From: CAIZQW01 sp942493055
GTDB taxonomy: Bacteria; Verrucomicrobiota; Kiritimatiellia; RFP12; UBA1067
Reading direction: 5' to 3'
Assembly: GCA_942493055.1 (NCBI GenBank)
Contig: OW818680.1
Coordinates: 5,580,001-5,644,000 of the forward strand
DNA length: 64,000 nucleotides
The position numbers and the translations under genes were made by a program. Position 1 is the first letter of the stretch. Each line of letters starts with the position of its first letter. This document shows positions 1-8,258 of this stretch, in pieces. The notes beneath the pieces were generated by a model. It was not told the origin of the DNA. It searched no databases and was given only the letters and a program-made list of their open reading frames with translations.

Positions 1-2595
1 GCCAGACGTACGGTTGACTTGGTGAAGAAGGATGGCGGTCAAGTGCCCGAGTCACTGGTCAAGGAGATCACGACGCTGGAGACGGAGTTGCGGGTTCAAG
101 AAAAAACAGCGACTCCCCAAGGAACACGCCTGTTTCAAAAGGTTGCGGCCCTGCGAAAAAAGATACTCCTGCTCCATCCGGCCTTGCAGTTCGACTCCTT
201 CCTGATCAATCGTAACCCGCCCACGCTCTATCCGCATAACTGCGATCAATACCTGGGACGGCACAGCCGAGTAGGGGATGGCCCTGCGATTGTCACAGAC
301 TGGAAGAGCGGGAACCCTAAGACAAAGATCCTGCTGACGGATAAGATGCCGCAGGGTGCGTACCAAAAGCCCATGCTGTCCTATGACGCGACACGTTTTG
401 TCTTTGCCTTCGCTGATCACGATAAGCCCGCTAAAAAGGAGTACCGCCGATTCTTCCTCTACGAGGCCGCTGTAGACGGCTCCTCGGTGCGGCAATTGAC
501 GGGGACCGCCGCCGACAAGATGGAGACGTGGGAGAATCGCGAGACCGTGATGATCGAAGATGGCGATCCCTGCTATTTGCCCAATGGCGAGATCGTCTTT
601 GTCTCGACGCGTTCGCAAAACTTCGGACGCTGCCATGGCGGTCGTTACACCCCTGCCTTGATGCTCTACAAGTGTGATAAAAATGGCGCGAACATCAAGC
701 AGTTGTCCTACGGGATCGAGAATGAGACAACCCCGAGCGTCCTCCATGACGGACGCATCCTTTTTACCCGGTGGGAGTATGTGGACCGCCACGAGATGCA
801 GTTTCACAAGCTCTGGTGGAAGCGTCCGGACGGTTCCATGATCTCCCATTTCTATGGGAACGACACGATCTACCCCTACATGATTTCAGAGGCCAAAGCG
901 ATCCCGGATTCGCTGAAGGTGCTTGCAAACGGCATGGGGCATCACAACAATCATGCCGGCAGTATCATCCGCCTGGACCCGACAATCGGCGAGAATGGAA
1001 CAAATGTTGTGACGCGTATCACGCCAGAGATTCTGTATGGCGAGTCATACGAGACTGGCTATAGGACGCATGGTCAATACAACACGCCCCTCCCCATCAC
1101 GGAGAACCTTTTTATTTCGACCTATTCGCCTGTCCAGGTCCATAAACAGGGGCAAAATCCACCGCCGTCGCCGTATGTGATCTCACTGGTCGATGACATG
1201 GGGGGACGTGAAATCATTTACATGGATTTCTCGGCTGGCGCCTTTTCACCGCAACCCATTGTTTCGCGTAAGGCACCCGCCATTCTGCCAGACCAGTTGC
1301 CCGAGGCCGGAAAAAAGACGGGATACGAAAAAGAGCCTGGCATCTACATGATCCAAAATGTCAATCTGACGCGCAACGACCCGGACAATAAGTTGGCGGA
1401 TGGACAGGTCAAGTATCTCCGCTTCAATCAGATCTATGTGAAGTCCATTACCCAGCGTGCGACCATCAGCCGCGACGTGCCCAATGGCGCTCCGAAGCGT
1501 ATCCTGGGTATTGTTCCGGTTGACCCGGATGGCTCGGTCTCTGTCCGCGTGCCCTCCGGCGTGCCGCTTCAAATTCAGGCACTGGATGAAAACTTTATGG
1601 CGGTCATGACCGAGCGCTCCTTCCACTACTTGCATCCGGGCGAGCGCCGCGGCTGTGTCGGGTGCCATGAGCAGCCCGGCACCTCGCTGACGCCCTCTCA
1701 GAATCTGCTGACCCGCGCACCCCGCGAGCTGATCCCTGTGCCCGACCAGGCGGATGGCGAAGGCATCAGCTTCCCGAAGCATGTCCAGCCTGTGCTTGAC
1801 AAACACTGCATCCGGTGTCACGGACTTGACGGCGGCAAGGCGACCGCGAAGATGAACCTCATCCCCGATCCGACCGTGAGAAATAATTTTTCAAGACCGT
1901 ATGAGGCCTTGCTGGCGTATACCAAGACAATCGGCTTGAAAGCCAAGTCCGGCGGCGAGCAGAACAGCATCAGCCGTCCCATGGATTATTATGCCCTGGG
2001 CGGCAGCTTCATTGAGAAATACACGAAGGCTCATGTGGAGAAAAAGACGCCAGGACTGGATATTAAACGTGACGAGTTTCAGCACTTCATTAACTGGCTT
2101 GACGTGAATGCCCAATATGGCGGGACCTTCTACCAAAACCGGACGGAACAATTTTCCTTCCTGCGGGAAAACGAGAAGAAATTCAGGGAGGCTGTCACAG
2201 CACGTTTTGGCGATAAGCTTGCAAAAGAGCCGCTTGGCGCACTGGTCAATGCGCCTGCCCCGGAGAAGAGCCGTATTTTGCTGGCTCCACTGCCTGTTGC
2301 TCAAGGTGGCTGGGGGCAGATCGCAAACGGCTATAAGGATAGAGACGATCCGGCGTTTAAAGAGATGACAGCTTTGGTACGCGCTATGTTTGATTATCCC
2401 GCGCCTCACATCAATGGCACCTGCGGTTATGCGAGGGGCTGTTCCTGCGGTCAGTGCTGGGTCAGGCTGGCAGGCCTGAATAAGCCCGGAGGGACCTGGC
2501 TCTTGAAGGGGGATCCGGCCAGCGTTACGAACGAGGTGGAGAAAGTTGTGGCCAGGAAAAGGCCAGAAGGCAAGAAGAGAAAAAAAATAAAATGA
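1..2595 (+). CDS. HzsA-like di-heme beta-propeller protein, 5' end outside the window
   Basis: The frame is open from base 1, so the gene is cut by the window edge; the TTG at 19 is not a convincing start. The N-terminal half has PD40/propeller-like segments (PNGEIVFVSTRS, HDGRILFTRWEYVDR). Two c-type heme motifs follow, CVGCH near residue 546 and CIRCH near residue 597 (counted from base 19), and a C-terminal cysteine cluster (residues 802, 808, 810, 813). This layout resembles the hydrazine synthase alpha-subunit family (HZS_alpha middle domain), which is common in PVC bacteria outside anammox. Export to the periplasm is inferred from the hemes and from its paralogue. It overlaps the next gene by ATGA, so the two are co-transcribed. 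The substrate is unknown; hydrazine synthesis is not implied. Confidence 0.8.
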   Translation, partial: ARRTVDLVKKDGGQVPESLVKEITTLETELRVQEKTATPQGTRLFQKVAALRKKILLLHPALQFDSFLINRNPPTLYPHNCDQYLGRHSRVGDGPAIVTDWKSGNPKTKILLTDKMPQGAYQKPMLSYDATRFVFAFADHDKPAKKEYRRFFLYEAAVDGSSVRQLTGTAADKMETWENRETVMIEDGDPCYLPNGEIVFVSTRSQNFGRCHGGRYTPALMLYKCDKNGANIKQLSYGIENETTPSVLHDGRILFTRWEYVDRHEMQFHKLWWKRPDGSMISHFYGNDTIYPYMISEAKAIPDSLKVLANGMGHHNNHAGSIIRLDPTIGENGTNVVTRITPEILYGESYETGYRTHGQYNTPLPITENLFISTYSPVQVHKQGQNPPPSPYVISLVDDMGGREIIYMDFSAGAFSPQPIVSRKAPAILPDQLPEAGKKTGYEKEPGIYMIQNVNLTRNDPDNKLADGQVKYLRFNQIYVKSITQRATISRDVPNGAPKRILGIVPVDPDGSVSVRVPSGVPLQIQALDENFMAVMTERSFHYLHPGERRGCVGCHEQPGTSLTPSQNLLTRAPRELIPVPDQADGEGISFPKHVQPVLDKHCIRCHGLDGGKATAKMNLIPDPTVRNNFSRPYEALLAYTKTIGLKAKSGGEQNSISRPMDYYALGGSFIEKYTKAHVEKKTPGLDIKRDEFQHFINWLDVNAQYGGTFYQNRTEQFSFLRENEKKFREAVTARFGDKLAKEPLGALVNAPAPEKSRILLAPLPVAQGGWGQIANGYKDRDDPAFKEMTALVRAMFDYPAPHINGTCGYARGCSCGQCWVRLAGLNKPGGTWLLKGDPASVTNEVEKVVARKRPEGKKRKKIK

Positions 2596-5291
2596 AGGGT
2601 TCTGTCATAATTCTCGGTGTCCTGGCTGTCTCTCATTGCGCGCTGCTCAATGCGCAAGACACAAAGGGTGTCATTGCGTTGGCTGAGCAGACGCTGGCGC
2701 TGGTCCAGAAGTCTATGCCGCTTCCAGAGCAACAACAAAAGCTTCAGACGTTGATTGACGCGTATCGCGCAGCGCCCACAACGGAAAAGCTCAATGAGAT
2801 CCGTCAGGTGCGGCGTGAAATTATCATGTGTCACCCGGCCTTGAAGTTTGATGATCTGCTCTTCAATCTTCAGGTGTTCAAGCTGGTCAAGGGGTATCCT
2901 AATCTCGGACAGACCTTTGACGGCCACATGGTGGACAGCTATCTGGGGGCGAATCATGCTGCGCCTGTGCCGGGCGTTGTCCTGCTGAAGGATTGGAAGA
3001 AGAATCCGAAACTCGATTATCTGACACGGGATCGGCTGCCGCCAGGGGCGATCTTCCATCCGGATCTCTCGTTTGATGGCAAGCGGGTCGCGTTTTCCTA
3101 TTTTCCCGAGACGGGGAAGGTGACGGACAAAAATTATTTTATCTGGGACATAGGCATTGATGGCAAGGGCTTGCGGCAGGTGACAGGGACGCCTCGTGAT
3201 CCGATGACGCGCCGCTTCGGACGCAAGACGCTCTTCATTGAAGATTATGATCCCTGTTATTTGCCGGATGGCGGCTTTGCCTTCACCTCGACGCGGGTGA
3301 TGACGACCTGTCGCTGCGTGAATAACGAACGTTACAATCCGGCCTTTGTGTTGCATCGGTGCGATGCCGATGGTGGCAATCTGCGCGCGCTTTCGTATGG
3401 TGAACTCAATGAGTATGATCCGACCGTGATGCCGGATGGACGGCTTGTCTATACGCGCTGGGAGTATGTGCAACGCAATCTGCAAATGTTGCACGGACTC
3501 TGGTCCATCAACACCGATGGCACCGGCACGCAGCATGTCTATGGCAACAATACGATCGATCCCAACCTCATTAATCAGGGCCGTCCGATTCCCGGCAGCC
3601 AGAAGCTGGTCGCCACTGCGAATGCCCACCATGGCATGGTGAATGGCACGATCATTCTTGTGGACACAGAAAAGGGGGAGGATGGCTTGAAGCCCCTCAC
3701 GATGGTGACACCTGAAATCCCCTTCCCGGAACAACAGAGCGGTTCCTTCTTCACGAAAAACGTGGAGTGGAAGCCGGATGCAAACGGTGTTTATCCCTTT
3801 GGTCTCCCATACAATCTGAAGGATCAGCCTGAAAAAGCAACCATGCCAGCGGATCGACGTTTGCGAACGGCGATCATGGCGTATCCTTTGACAGAACAGC
3901 TATTCCTTGTTTCAGGGAAGGAGAAAAATGACGAGCCCTTCTCGATTTGGTTGGTGGACACCTTGGGTGGCCGGGAGCTGATTTTCAGGGATGAAAAATT
4001 TGATGCGTGCTCTCCGCTCCCAGTGCAGCCGCGCCCGATACCGGCTACGCGCGTGCAAGCTGTTGTGCCCGGCAAGAAGGTCGGAATCTTCTCTGTGCAC
4101 GATGTTTACCAGAATCGCTTCGATATGCAAGGGGCTATTAAGCGCGGCACAGTGAAGTCGATTCGGATCTTGGAGATTCTGGATCAGGCCAGTCAAAAGC
4201 ATAACCCCAACAGCAAATACATCTTTGAGTTGCCGCGGCGCGTGCTGGGAACAGTGCCTGTGGATGAAAAGGGCAGCGCGACATTTTATGCGCCGTGTGA
4301 AAAGACCTTGCAGTTCCAATTGCTGGATGCAAAGGGTATGGCGGTCATGACCATGCGTACTGCCGTCTATCTTCAGCCAGGTGAAGTAGCCAGTTGCATT
4401 GGGTGTCATGAACCCAAGGGGAACTCATCCTCTCCTGTTGAAGGCAGTTCTGCAAACCGGAAAGTACACCCCATCACACCCCCTGCATGGAACACCTATG
4501 ACAATGGCTTCAGCTTTTCCCGCAGTGTACAGCCGATTTTGGATCGTCATTGCATCGGGTGTCATGGCTTGAACGCGGAGAAGAAACAGTTCTCCCTCCT
4601 GAGTGTCCCCTCAAACCATGTCTATACCGTGGTCAGCAAGGGTGATCCGCATGTGGTGCTGACATGGCCTGGCGCAAAAAAGGTCCGAGCCTCAGAGGCG
4701 TATCACAATCTGATTGCCATTCCGAAGCTGGTTTCGATGATCCCCTACATGGGTGAAAATGTCACCAGTAAACCGTATGATTTTTATGCGCATGCGGGAC
4801 GGTTCGTCCAGATGCTTGAAAAGGGCCACAACACTGTCAAGCTGACGCCGCTCGAAATGGAGCAACTCATCACATGGCTTGATTTGAATGCGCCCTTTGC
4901 TGGGGATTACTCCTTTAATCGCGCAGAAGACCGGCAGGTGATAGCGTCTCAGATTCAGGCGTTGCGTGCGGCGCTTCCAGGTGTGATCAAACGTGACTGG
5001 GGGACGCAACCGACGGAAGCCCTGATCAATATTGCCGATCCAGAGCAGAGCCGTGCGATCCTGGCTCCCCTGGCAATCGAAGCAGGGGGATGGGGGCAAG
5101 CGCCGATTGTTTTCAAGGACCGGAAGGACCCGGCTTTCATCGCGTGGCGGCAGCAGATTCTTGCCTGCATTGAGCCCTTGTCCTTTCAAGATGTGAACGG
5201 CACGTGCGGGCGGGGTTCTTCAAAGAATTGCCAATGCGGGGCGTGCTGGGTGCGCGAGCAGATCGACTTGAAGGAGAAGGTGAACAAATGA
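2592..5291 (+). CDS. HzsA-like di-heme beta-propeller protein, second paralogue
   Basis: An 899-residue protein starting at the ATG inside the upstream stop (ATGA). It begins with a signal peptide (MKGSVIILGVLAVSHCALL, then AQ). It is a full-length paralogue of the preceding protein: propeller motifs (PDGGFAFTSTRV, PDGRLVYTRWEYVQR), heme motifs CIGCH at residues 602 and 654, and a C-terminal cysteine cluster (872, 880, 882, 885) ending in CGACWVRE. The spacing of the two CxxCH motifs and the cysteine tail is conserved between the two copies. This points to an ancient tandem duplication, with both copies retained in one operon, and possibly to a heterodimer. The overlap with the next gene is again ATGA. 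The family is recognised; the reaction is unknown. Confidence 0.85.
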   Translation: MKGSVIILGVLAVSHCALLNAQDTKGVIALAEQTLALVQKSMPLPEQQQKLQTLIDAYRAAPTTEKLNEIRQVRREIIMCHPALKFDDLLFNLQVFKLVKGYPNLGQTFDGHMVDSYLGANHAAPVPGVVLLKDWKKNPKLDYLTRDRLPPGAIFHPDLSFDGKRVAFSYFPETGKVTDKNYFIWDIGIDGKGLRQVTGTPRDPMTRRFGRKTLFIEDYDPCYLPDGGFAFTSTRVMTTCRCVNNERYNPAFVLHRCDADGGNLRALSYGELNEYDPTVMPDGRLVYTRWEYVQRNLQMLHGLWSINTDGTGTQHVYGNNTIDPNLINQGRPIPGSQKLVATANAHHGMVNGTIILVDTEKGEDGLKPLTMVTPEIPFPEQQSGSFFTKNVEWKPDANGVYPFGLPYNLKDQPEKATMPADRRLRTAIMAYPLTEQLFLVSGKEKNDEPFSIWLVDTLGGRELIFRDEKFDACSPLPVQPRPIPATRVQAVVPGKKVGIFSVHDVYQNRFDMQGAIKRGTVKSIRILEILDQASQKHNPNSKYIFELPRRVLGTVPVDEKGSATFYAPCEKTLQFQLLDAKGMAVMTMRTAVYLQPGEVASCIGCHEPKGNSSSPVEGSSANRKVHPITPPAWNTYDNGFSFSRSVQPILDRHCIGCHGLNAEKKQFSLLSVPSNHVYTVVSKGDPHVVLTWPGAKKVRASEAYHNLIAIPKLVSMIPYMGENVTSKPYDFYAHAGRFVQMLEKGHNTVKLTPLEMEQLITWLDLNAPFAGDYSFNRAEDRQVIASQIQALRAALPGVIKRDWGTQPTEALINIADPEQSRAILAPLAIEAGGWGQAPIVFKDRKDPAFIAWRQQILACIEPLSFQDVNGTCGRGSSKNCQCGACWVREQIDLKEKVNK

Positions 5292-6529
5292 AAAACAGAA
5301 GTATTGATTATGGTGTTTTAGCTCTTGCTGTAGCAGGGGCACTGACGGTTATGGCCGAGCATGTTCCAGGATGGCGTGGTGCGCGTGGAGATGGCAGCAC
5401 GCTGGAAAAGAATCTGCCCACGAAATGGAGCGCCACTGAGAACGTGGCTTGGAAAACAGAAATTCCAGGCTTGGGACACTCGACGCCGATTGTCTGGGAA
5501 GACAAAATATTTCTCACGACCGCGCTTGAAGATTCCCAGAATCGCAGCTTGCTCTGCCTCAACCGGAAGGATGGAAAAATCCTCTGGCAGAAGACCGTGG
5601 TCACATCGCCTCTTGAGAAGAAGCACAAAGAGAACAGCTATGCATCCACCACACCCGCAACGGATGGAGAATTGGTTTATGTCTCCTTTTTGGAAGGAAC
5701 GGAAACGGTCGTTGTTGCGGCTTATGATTTCGCGGGCAACCTGAAGTGGAAGAAGATGCCCACGACCTTTAAGAGCGACTGGGGGTTTGCCACCACGCAT
5801 GTCCTCTGGCAGGATCGCATCCTGATCTCGTGCTGCAGCAAGGTCAATGGTGAAATTCTCGCACTGGACAAAAAGACGGGCGCTACGTTGTGGATGAAGA
5901 AGTCCGATAAGCCCGGACAGACCTTCAGTCCGCCCTACGTGAAGGAGATGGCAGGTAAGGTGCAGATGGTGATCCAGGGTAATGAAAGCATCACCAGCTA
6001 CGATCCGAAAGACGGCAAGGAACTCTGGACCGTGGAGGGGCCGTCCAAGGAGTTTATCTGCACGCCTGTTTATAATGAGGCCAGCGGGATTCTGTTGGGC
6101 TCCAGCAGTTGGGACAAGAAGATCCCCTTGGGCATCAAGCCGGACGGACAGGGGAATGTCACGGGTTCGAAAATAGTGTGGAAGAGCAAAGATGGTCCGT
6201 GGATTGCCTCGGCCGTCAGTTCAGGCGACTGCTTCTACTTCTTCTCGCCGACGCCCAAGTCATTGAACTGCTGGAAGGCTGCCACCGGCGAACCGGTCTG
6301 GCAGATGAAAGATGTGGCGATTCATCACTCATCGCCTTTATTGACTGCGGACGGGTTGATCTATTTTGCCGCTGATGACGGCATTGTTCGTATTGTGAAG
6401 GCGAGTCCGAAGATGGAACTCGTCGCAACCAATGTCATGGGTGAGAACATGTACGCTTCGCCTGTGGCGCATGACGGGCAGCTTCTGCTGCGGACGTTCA
6501 AGGCACTTTATTGTATCGGGAAAAAATAA
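5288..6529 (+). CDS. Exported PQQ-like (BamB-type) beta-propeller protein
   Basis: 413 residues. The start is the ATG at 5288, overlapping the upstream stop; longer in-frame starts upstream lie inside the previous gene. It opens with a signal peptide (hydrophobic YGVLALAVAGALTVMA). The body has repeated PQQ-propeller blades with the typical D-x-x-T/D-G-x-x-L-W pattern, for example LNRKDGKILWQKT, LDKKTGATLWMKK and YDPKDGKELWTVE. Such proteins are either quinoprotein-like or structural propellers; I see no clear quinone-ligand set, so a binding or scaffold role is as likely as catalysis. It sits third in an operon with the two di-heme proteins, so a periplasmic redox or substrate-binding partner role is inferred. 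Confidence 0.85.
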   Translation: MKNRSIDYGVLALAVAGALTVMAEHVPGWRGARGDGSTLEKNLPTKWSATENVAWKTEIPGLGHSTPIVWEDKIFLTTALEDSQNRSLLCLNRKDGKILWQKTVVTSPLEKKHKENSYASTTPATDGELVYVSFLEGTETVVVAAYDFAGNLKWKKMPTTFKSDWGFATTHVLWQDRILISCCSKVNGEILALDKKTGATLWMKKSDKPGQTFSPPYVKEMAGKVQMVIQGNESITSYDPKDGKELWTVEGPSKEFICTPVYNEASGILLGSSSWDKKIPLGIKPDGQGNVTGSKIVWKSKDGPWIASAVSSGDCFYFFSPTPKSLNCWKAATGEPVWQMKDVAIHHSSPLLTADGLIYFAADDGIVRIVKASPKMELVATNVMGENMYASPVAHDGQLLLRTFKALYCIGKK

Positions 6530-6543
6530 CGGAGGAATCACAG

Positions 6544-7920
6544 ATGAAAAAGCAAGAGACTCAAAAGTTAAACGTGAACAGGCGCGGATTTTTAGGTGGA
6601 GCCATGGCGGCCAGTACGGCCTTTATGATTGTTCCGCGACATGTCATTGCACGCTCTGGACAGGTGCCCCCAAGCGAGAAGTTGAATATCGGCTCTGTCG
6701 GCGTCGGCGGTATGCAGGGGCTTTCAGATGTGAGGAGTGTGCAGGGTGAAAACACATACGCCCTGTGTGATGTGGATGCGAACCATTTGAACAAGGCGGC
6801 TGAAGCGTTCCCGTCAGCAAAAAAGTATAACGATTTCCGTCAGATGCTGGACAAGGAGTACAAGAATCTGGATGGCATCACGATTACGATTCCGGATCAC
6901 ATGCACGCGACTGTTGCGTATTGGGCCATGGAGCGCGGACTGGGCGTCTACTGCCAGAAACCGCTGACCCCCACGGTGTGGGAGGCCCGCCTCTTGGCGA
7001 ACGCTGCAAAGAAGTTCAAGGTTGTGACGCAAATGGGCAACCAAGGCTATTCATCAACCGCCACGCGCATCGCCTGCGAGTCGATCTGGAGCGGAATGAT
7101 TGGCGATGTCAAAGAGGTCCACGCCTTCAGCGGCGGCGGCTTTGCACGCGACATCAAGGAATGGCCTGCTGCTGAGCCTGTTCCGGAGACGCTCAATTGG
7201 GATGTCTGGACGGGCCGCGCTCCTGAACGTGGCTTCAGCAAGAAGATCCATCCAGTCAATTGGCGCGGCTTCCTGGATTACGGCACACAGATGGTGGGCG
7301 ACTGGGGTGTGCACATCTTAGGGCCGTCTAACTGGGGCTTGCAGCTCGGTGCGCCGACCAGCGTGGAGTGCATTGCCGTTGAGGGTGTGAATCCTGTCAC
7401 CTTCCCGCACTATGCCTGTCGCTTCGAATTCCCAGAGCGCGTGAATAAGTTTGTTCCATCCGGCAAGATGCCGCCAGTCACCATTTACTGGTACGAAGGC
7501 AAGATGGCTGGCCAATGGGCACGTCCTAAAGACTTGACGGATGCGGATATGAAGGGCTTCAATGAACTCTTCATCGGCTCGAAGGGATACATGGCTACAG
7601 GCGGTCGCGGCGAGAGCGTGCGGCTCGTACCAGAATCCGCGATGAAGGACTATAAGAAGCCTGCAGAGGTCCTCGCCCGTTCCCCCGGACACCATAAGCA
7701 ATGGCTGACGGCCTTGAAGGATAAGAGCGCAACCTGCTCTGATTTCACGATTGCCGGCCCGTTTACGGAATGGCTGCTGCTCGGCACGATTTGCTGGCGC
7801 TTCCCGAACCAGAAGCTCTTGTGGGACAGCGCAAAAATGCGCTTCACCAACAACGAGAAGGCCAATGAGTTTGTGAAGCCCTATATGCGCAAGGGCTGGG
7901 AACTGAAGGATATTTCGTAA
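6544..7920 (+). CDS. Tat-exported Gfo/Idh/MocA-family oxidoreductase
   Basis: 458 residues from the ATG at 6544, which has a strong GGAGGA ribosome site 7 bases upstream. A Tat-type leader is present (NRRGFLGGAMAAST at residues 12-25). The Rossmann domain shows a dinucleotide motif (VGVGGMQG) followed by the family EKP-type lysine as CQKPLT. The C-terminal half is the Gfo/Idh/MocA sheet domain. Tat export suggests that the nicotinamide cofactor is bound in the cytoplasm and the folded enzyme is exported, as in glucose-fructose oxidoreductase. It is the last gene of the operon with two di-heme proteins and a PQQ-type propeller. Sugars or inositol-like polyols are the usual substrates; the exact one cannot be told. 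Confidence 0.88.
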   Translation: MKKQETQKLNVNRRGFLGGAMAASTAFMIVPRHVIARSGQVPPSEKLNIGSVGVGGMQGLSDVRSVQGENTYALCDVDANHLNKAAEAFPSAKKYNDFRQMLDKEYKNLDGITITIPDHMHATVAYWAMERGLGVYCQKPLTPTVWEARLLANAAKKFKVVTQMGNQGYSSTATRIACESIWSGMIGDVKEVHAFSGGGFARDIKEWPAAEPVPETLNWDVWTGRAPERGFSKKIHPVNWRGFLDYGTQMVGDWGVHILGPSNWGLQLGAPTSVECIAVEGVNPVTFPHYACRFEFPERVNKFVPSGKMPPVTIYWYEGKMAGQWARPKDLTDADMKGFNELFIGSKGYMATGGRGESVRLVPESAMKDYKKPAEVLARSPGHHKQWLTALKDKSATCSDFTIAGPFTEWLLLGTICWRFPNQKLLWDSAKMRFTNNEKANEFVKPYMRKGWELKDIS

Positions 7921-7972
7921 GCGTTCCGCCAGCAAAGCAGGAATATACAACGGTTTGTAAGTAAAGAGTTTA

Positions 7973-8206
7973 ACGCAAAAACCGCGAAAAGATTGCGCGG
8001 CTATCTCATCCGCCTCACCCGTGAATACACGGACGGCGGAATGGATAGCCGCGCAGATGAATACTGATTCCATATCCATCAGCGAAAAACAAGTTTTTCG
8101 CTGATGGATATTTGATATTTTTCGCGCAAATGTTCGCTCCGCCGTCCATGTATCCATGGGTGAGGCGGGCGTGACATTTGCGCTCTTCTTCGCGGCTTTT
8201 GCGAAA
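7973..8206. repeat. Paired-hairpin foldback repeat, copy 1
   Basis: This fills most of the 338-base gap between convergent genes. It has two long cruciform-like hairpins, 7995-8054 and 8124-8183, that share a core (GCCTCACCCGTGAATACACG and its near inverse). They surround a perfect 19-bp hairpin at 8072-8111. Outer arms CGCAAAAACCGCGAAAA and the inverse of TTCGCGGCTTTTGCG close the structure. An inverted copy lies at 39628-39863 with a different middle. No coding capacity is evident. Confidence 0.85.
8072..8111. terminator. Perfect 19-bp hairpin between convergent genes
   Basis: The arms at 8072-8090 and 8093-8111 are perfectly complementary with a 2-base loop. The hairpin sits between two convergent transcription units, followed on the plus strand by a short T-rich stretch. 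It could act as a bidirectional terminator, but the U-run is weak, so this role is inferred. Confidence 0.4.
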
Positions 8207-8258
8207 AAGTATTCATTCTTAACTTAACACCTATGTGGTGTAACCCGACTCGAAGTAT

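Noticed and set aside
2451..3734. Long open frame on the minus strand opposite the second HzsA-like gene
   Set aside because: It is fully antisense to a gene with clear domains and has no recognisable motif; it is a codon-bias shadow.
1..5291. Hydrazine synthase / anammox metabolism
   Set aside because: Only the alpha-like fold is present; no beta or gamma subunits, hydrazine dehydrogenase or other anammox markers are visible, and this family is widespread in non-anammox PVC bacteria.
7995..8054. Integron attC site
   Set aside because: The hairpins are of attC size, but the RYYYAAC/GTTRRRY core boxes are missing and no integrase or cassette array is nearby.
8232..8255. Fourth copy of the 21-bp promoter motif
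   Set aside because: GTGTAACCCGACTCG resembles part of the motif but is offset by one base, and it lies at the 3' end of a gene with no promoter context.
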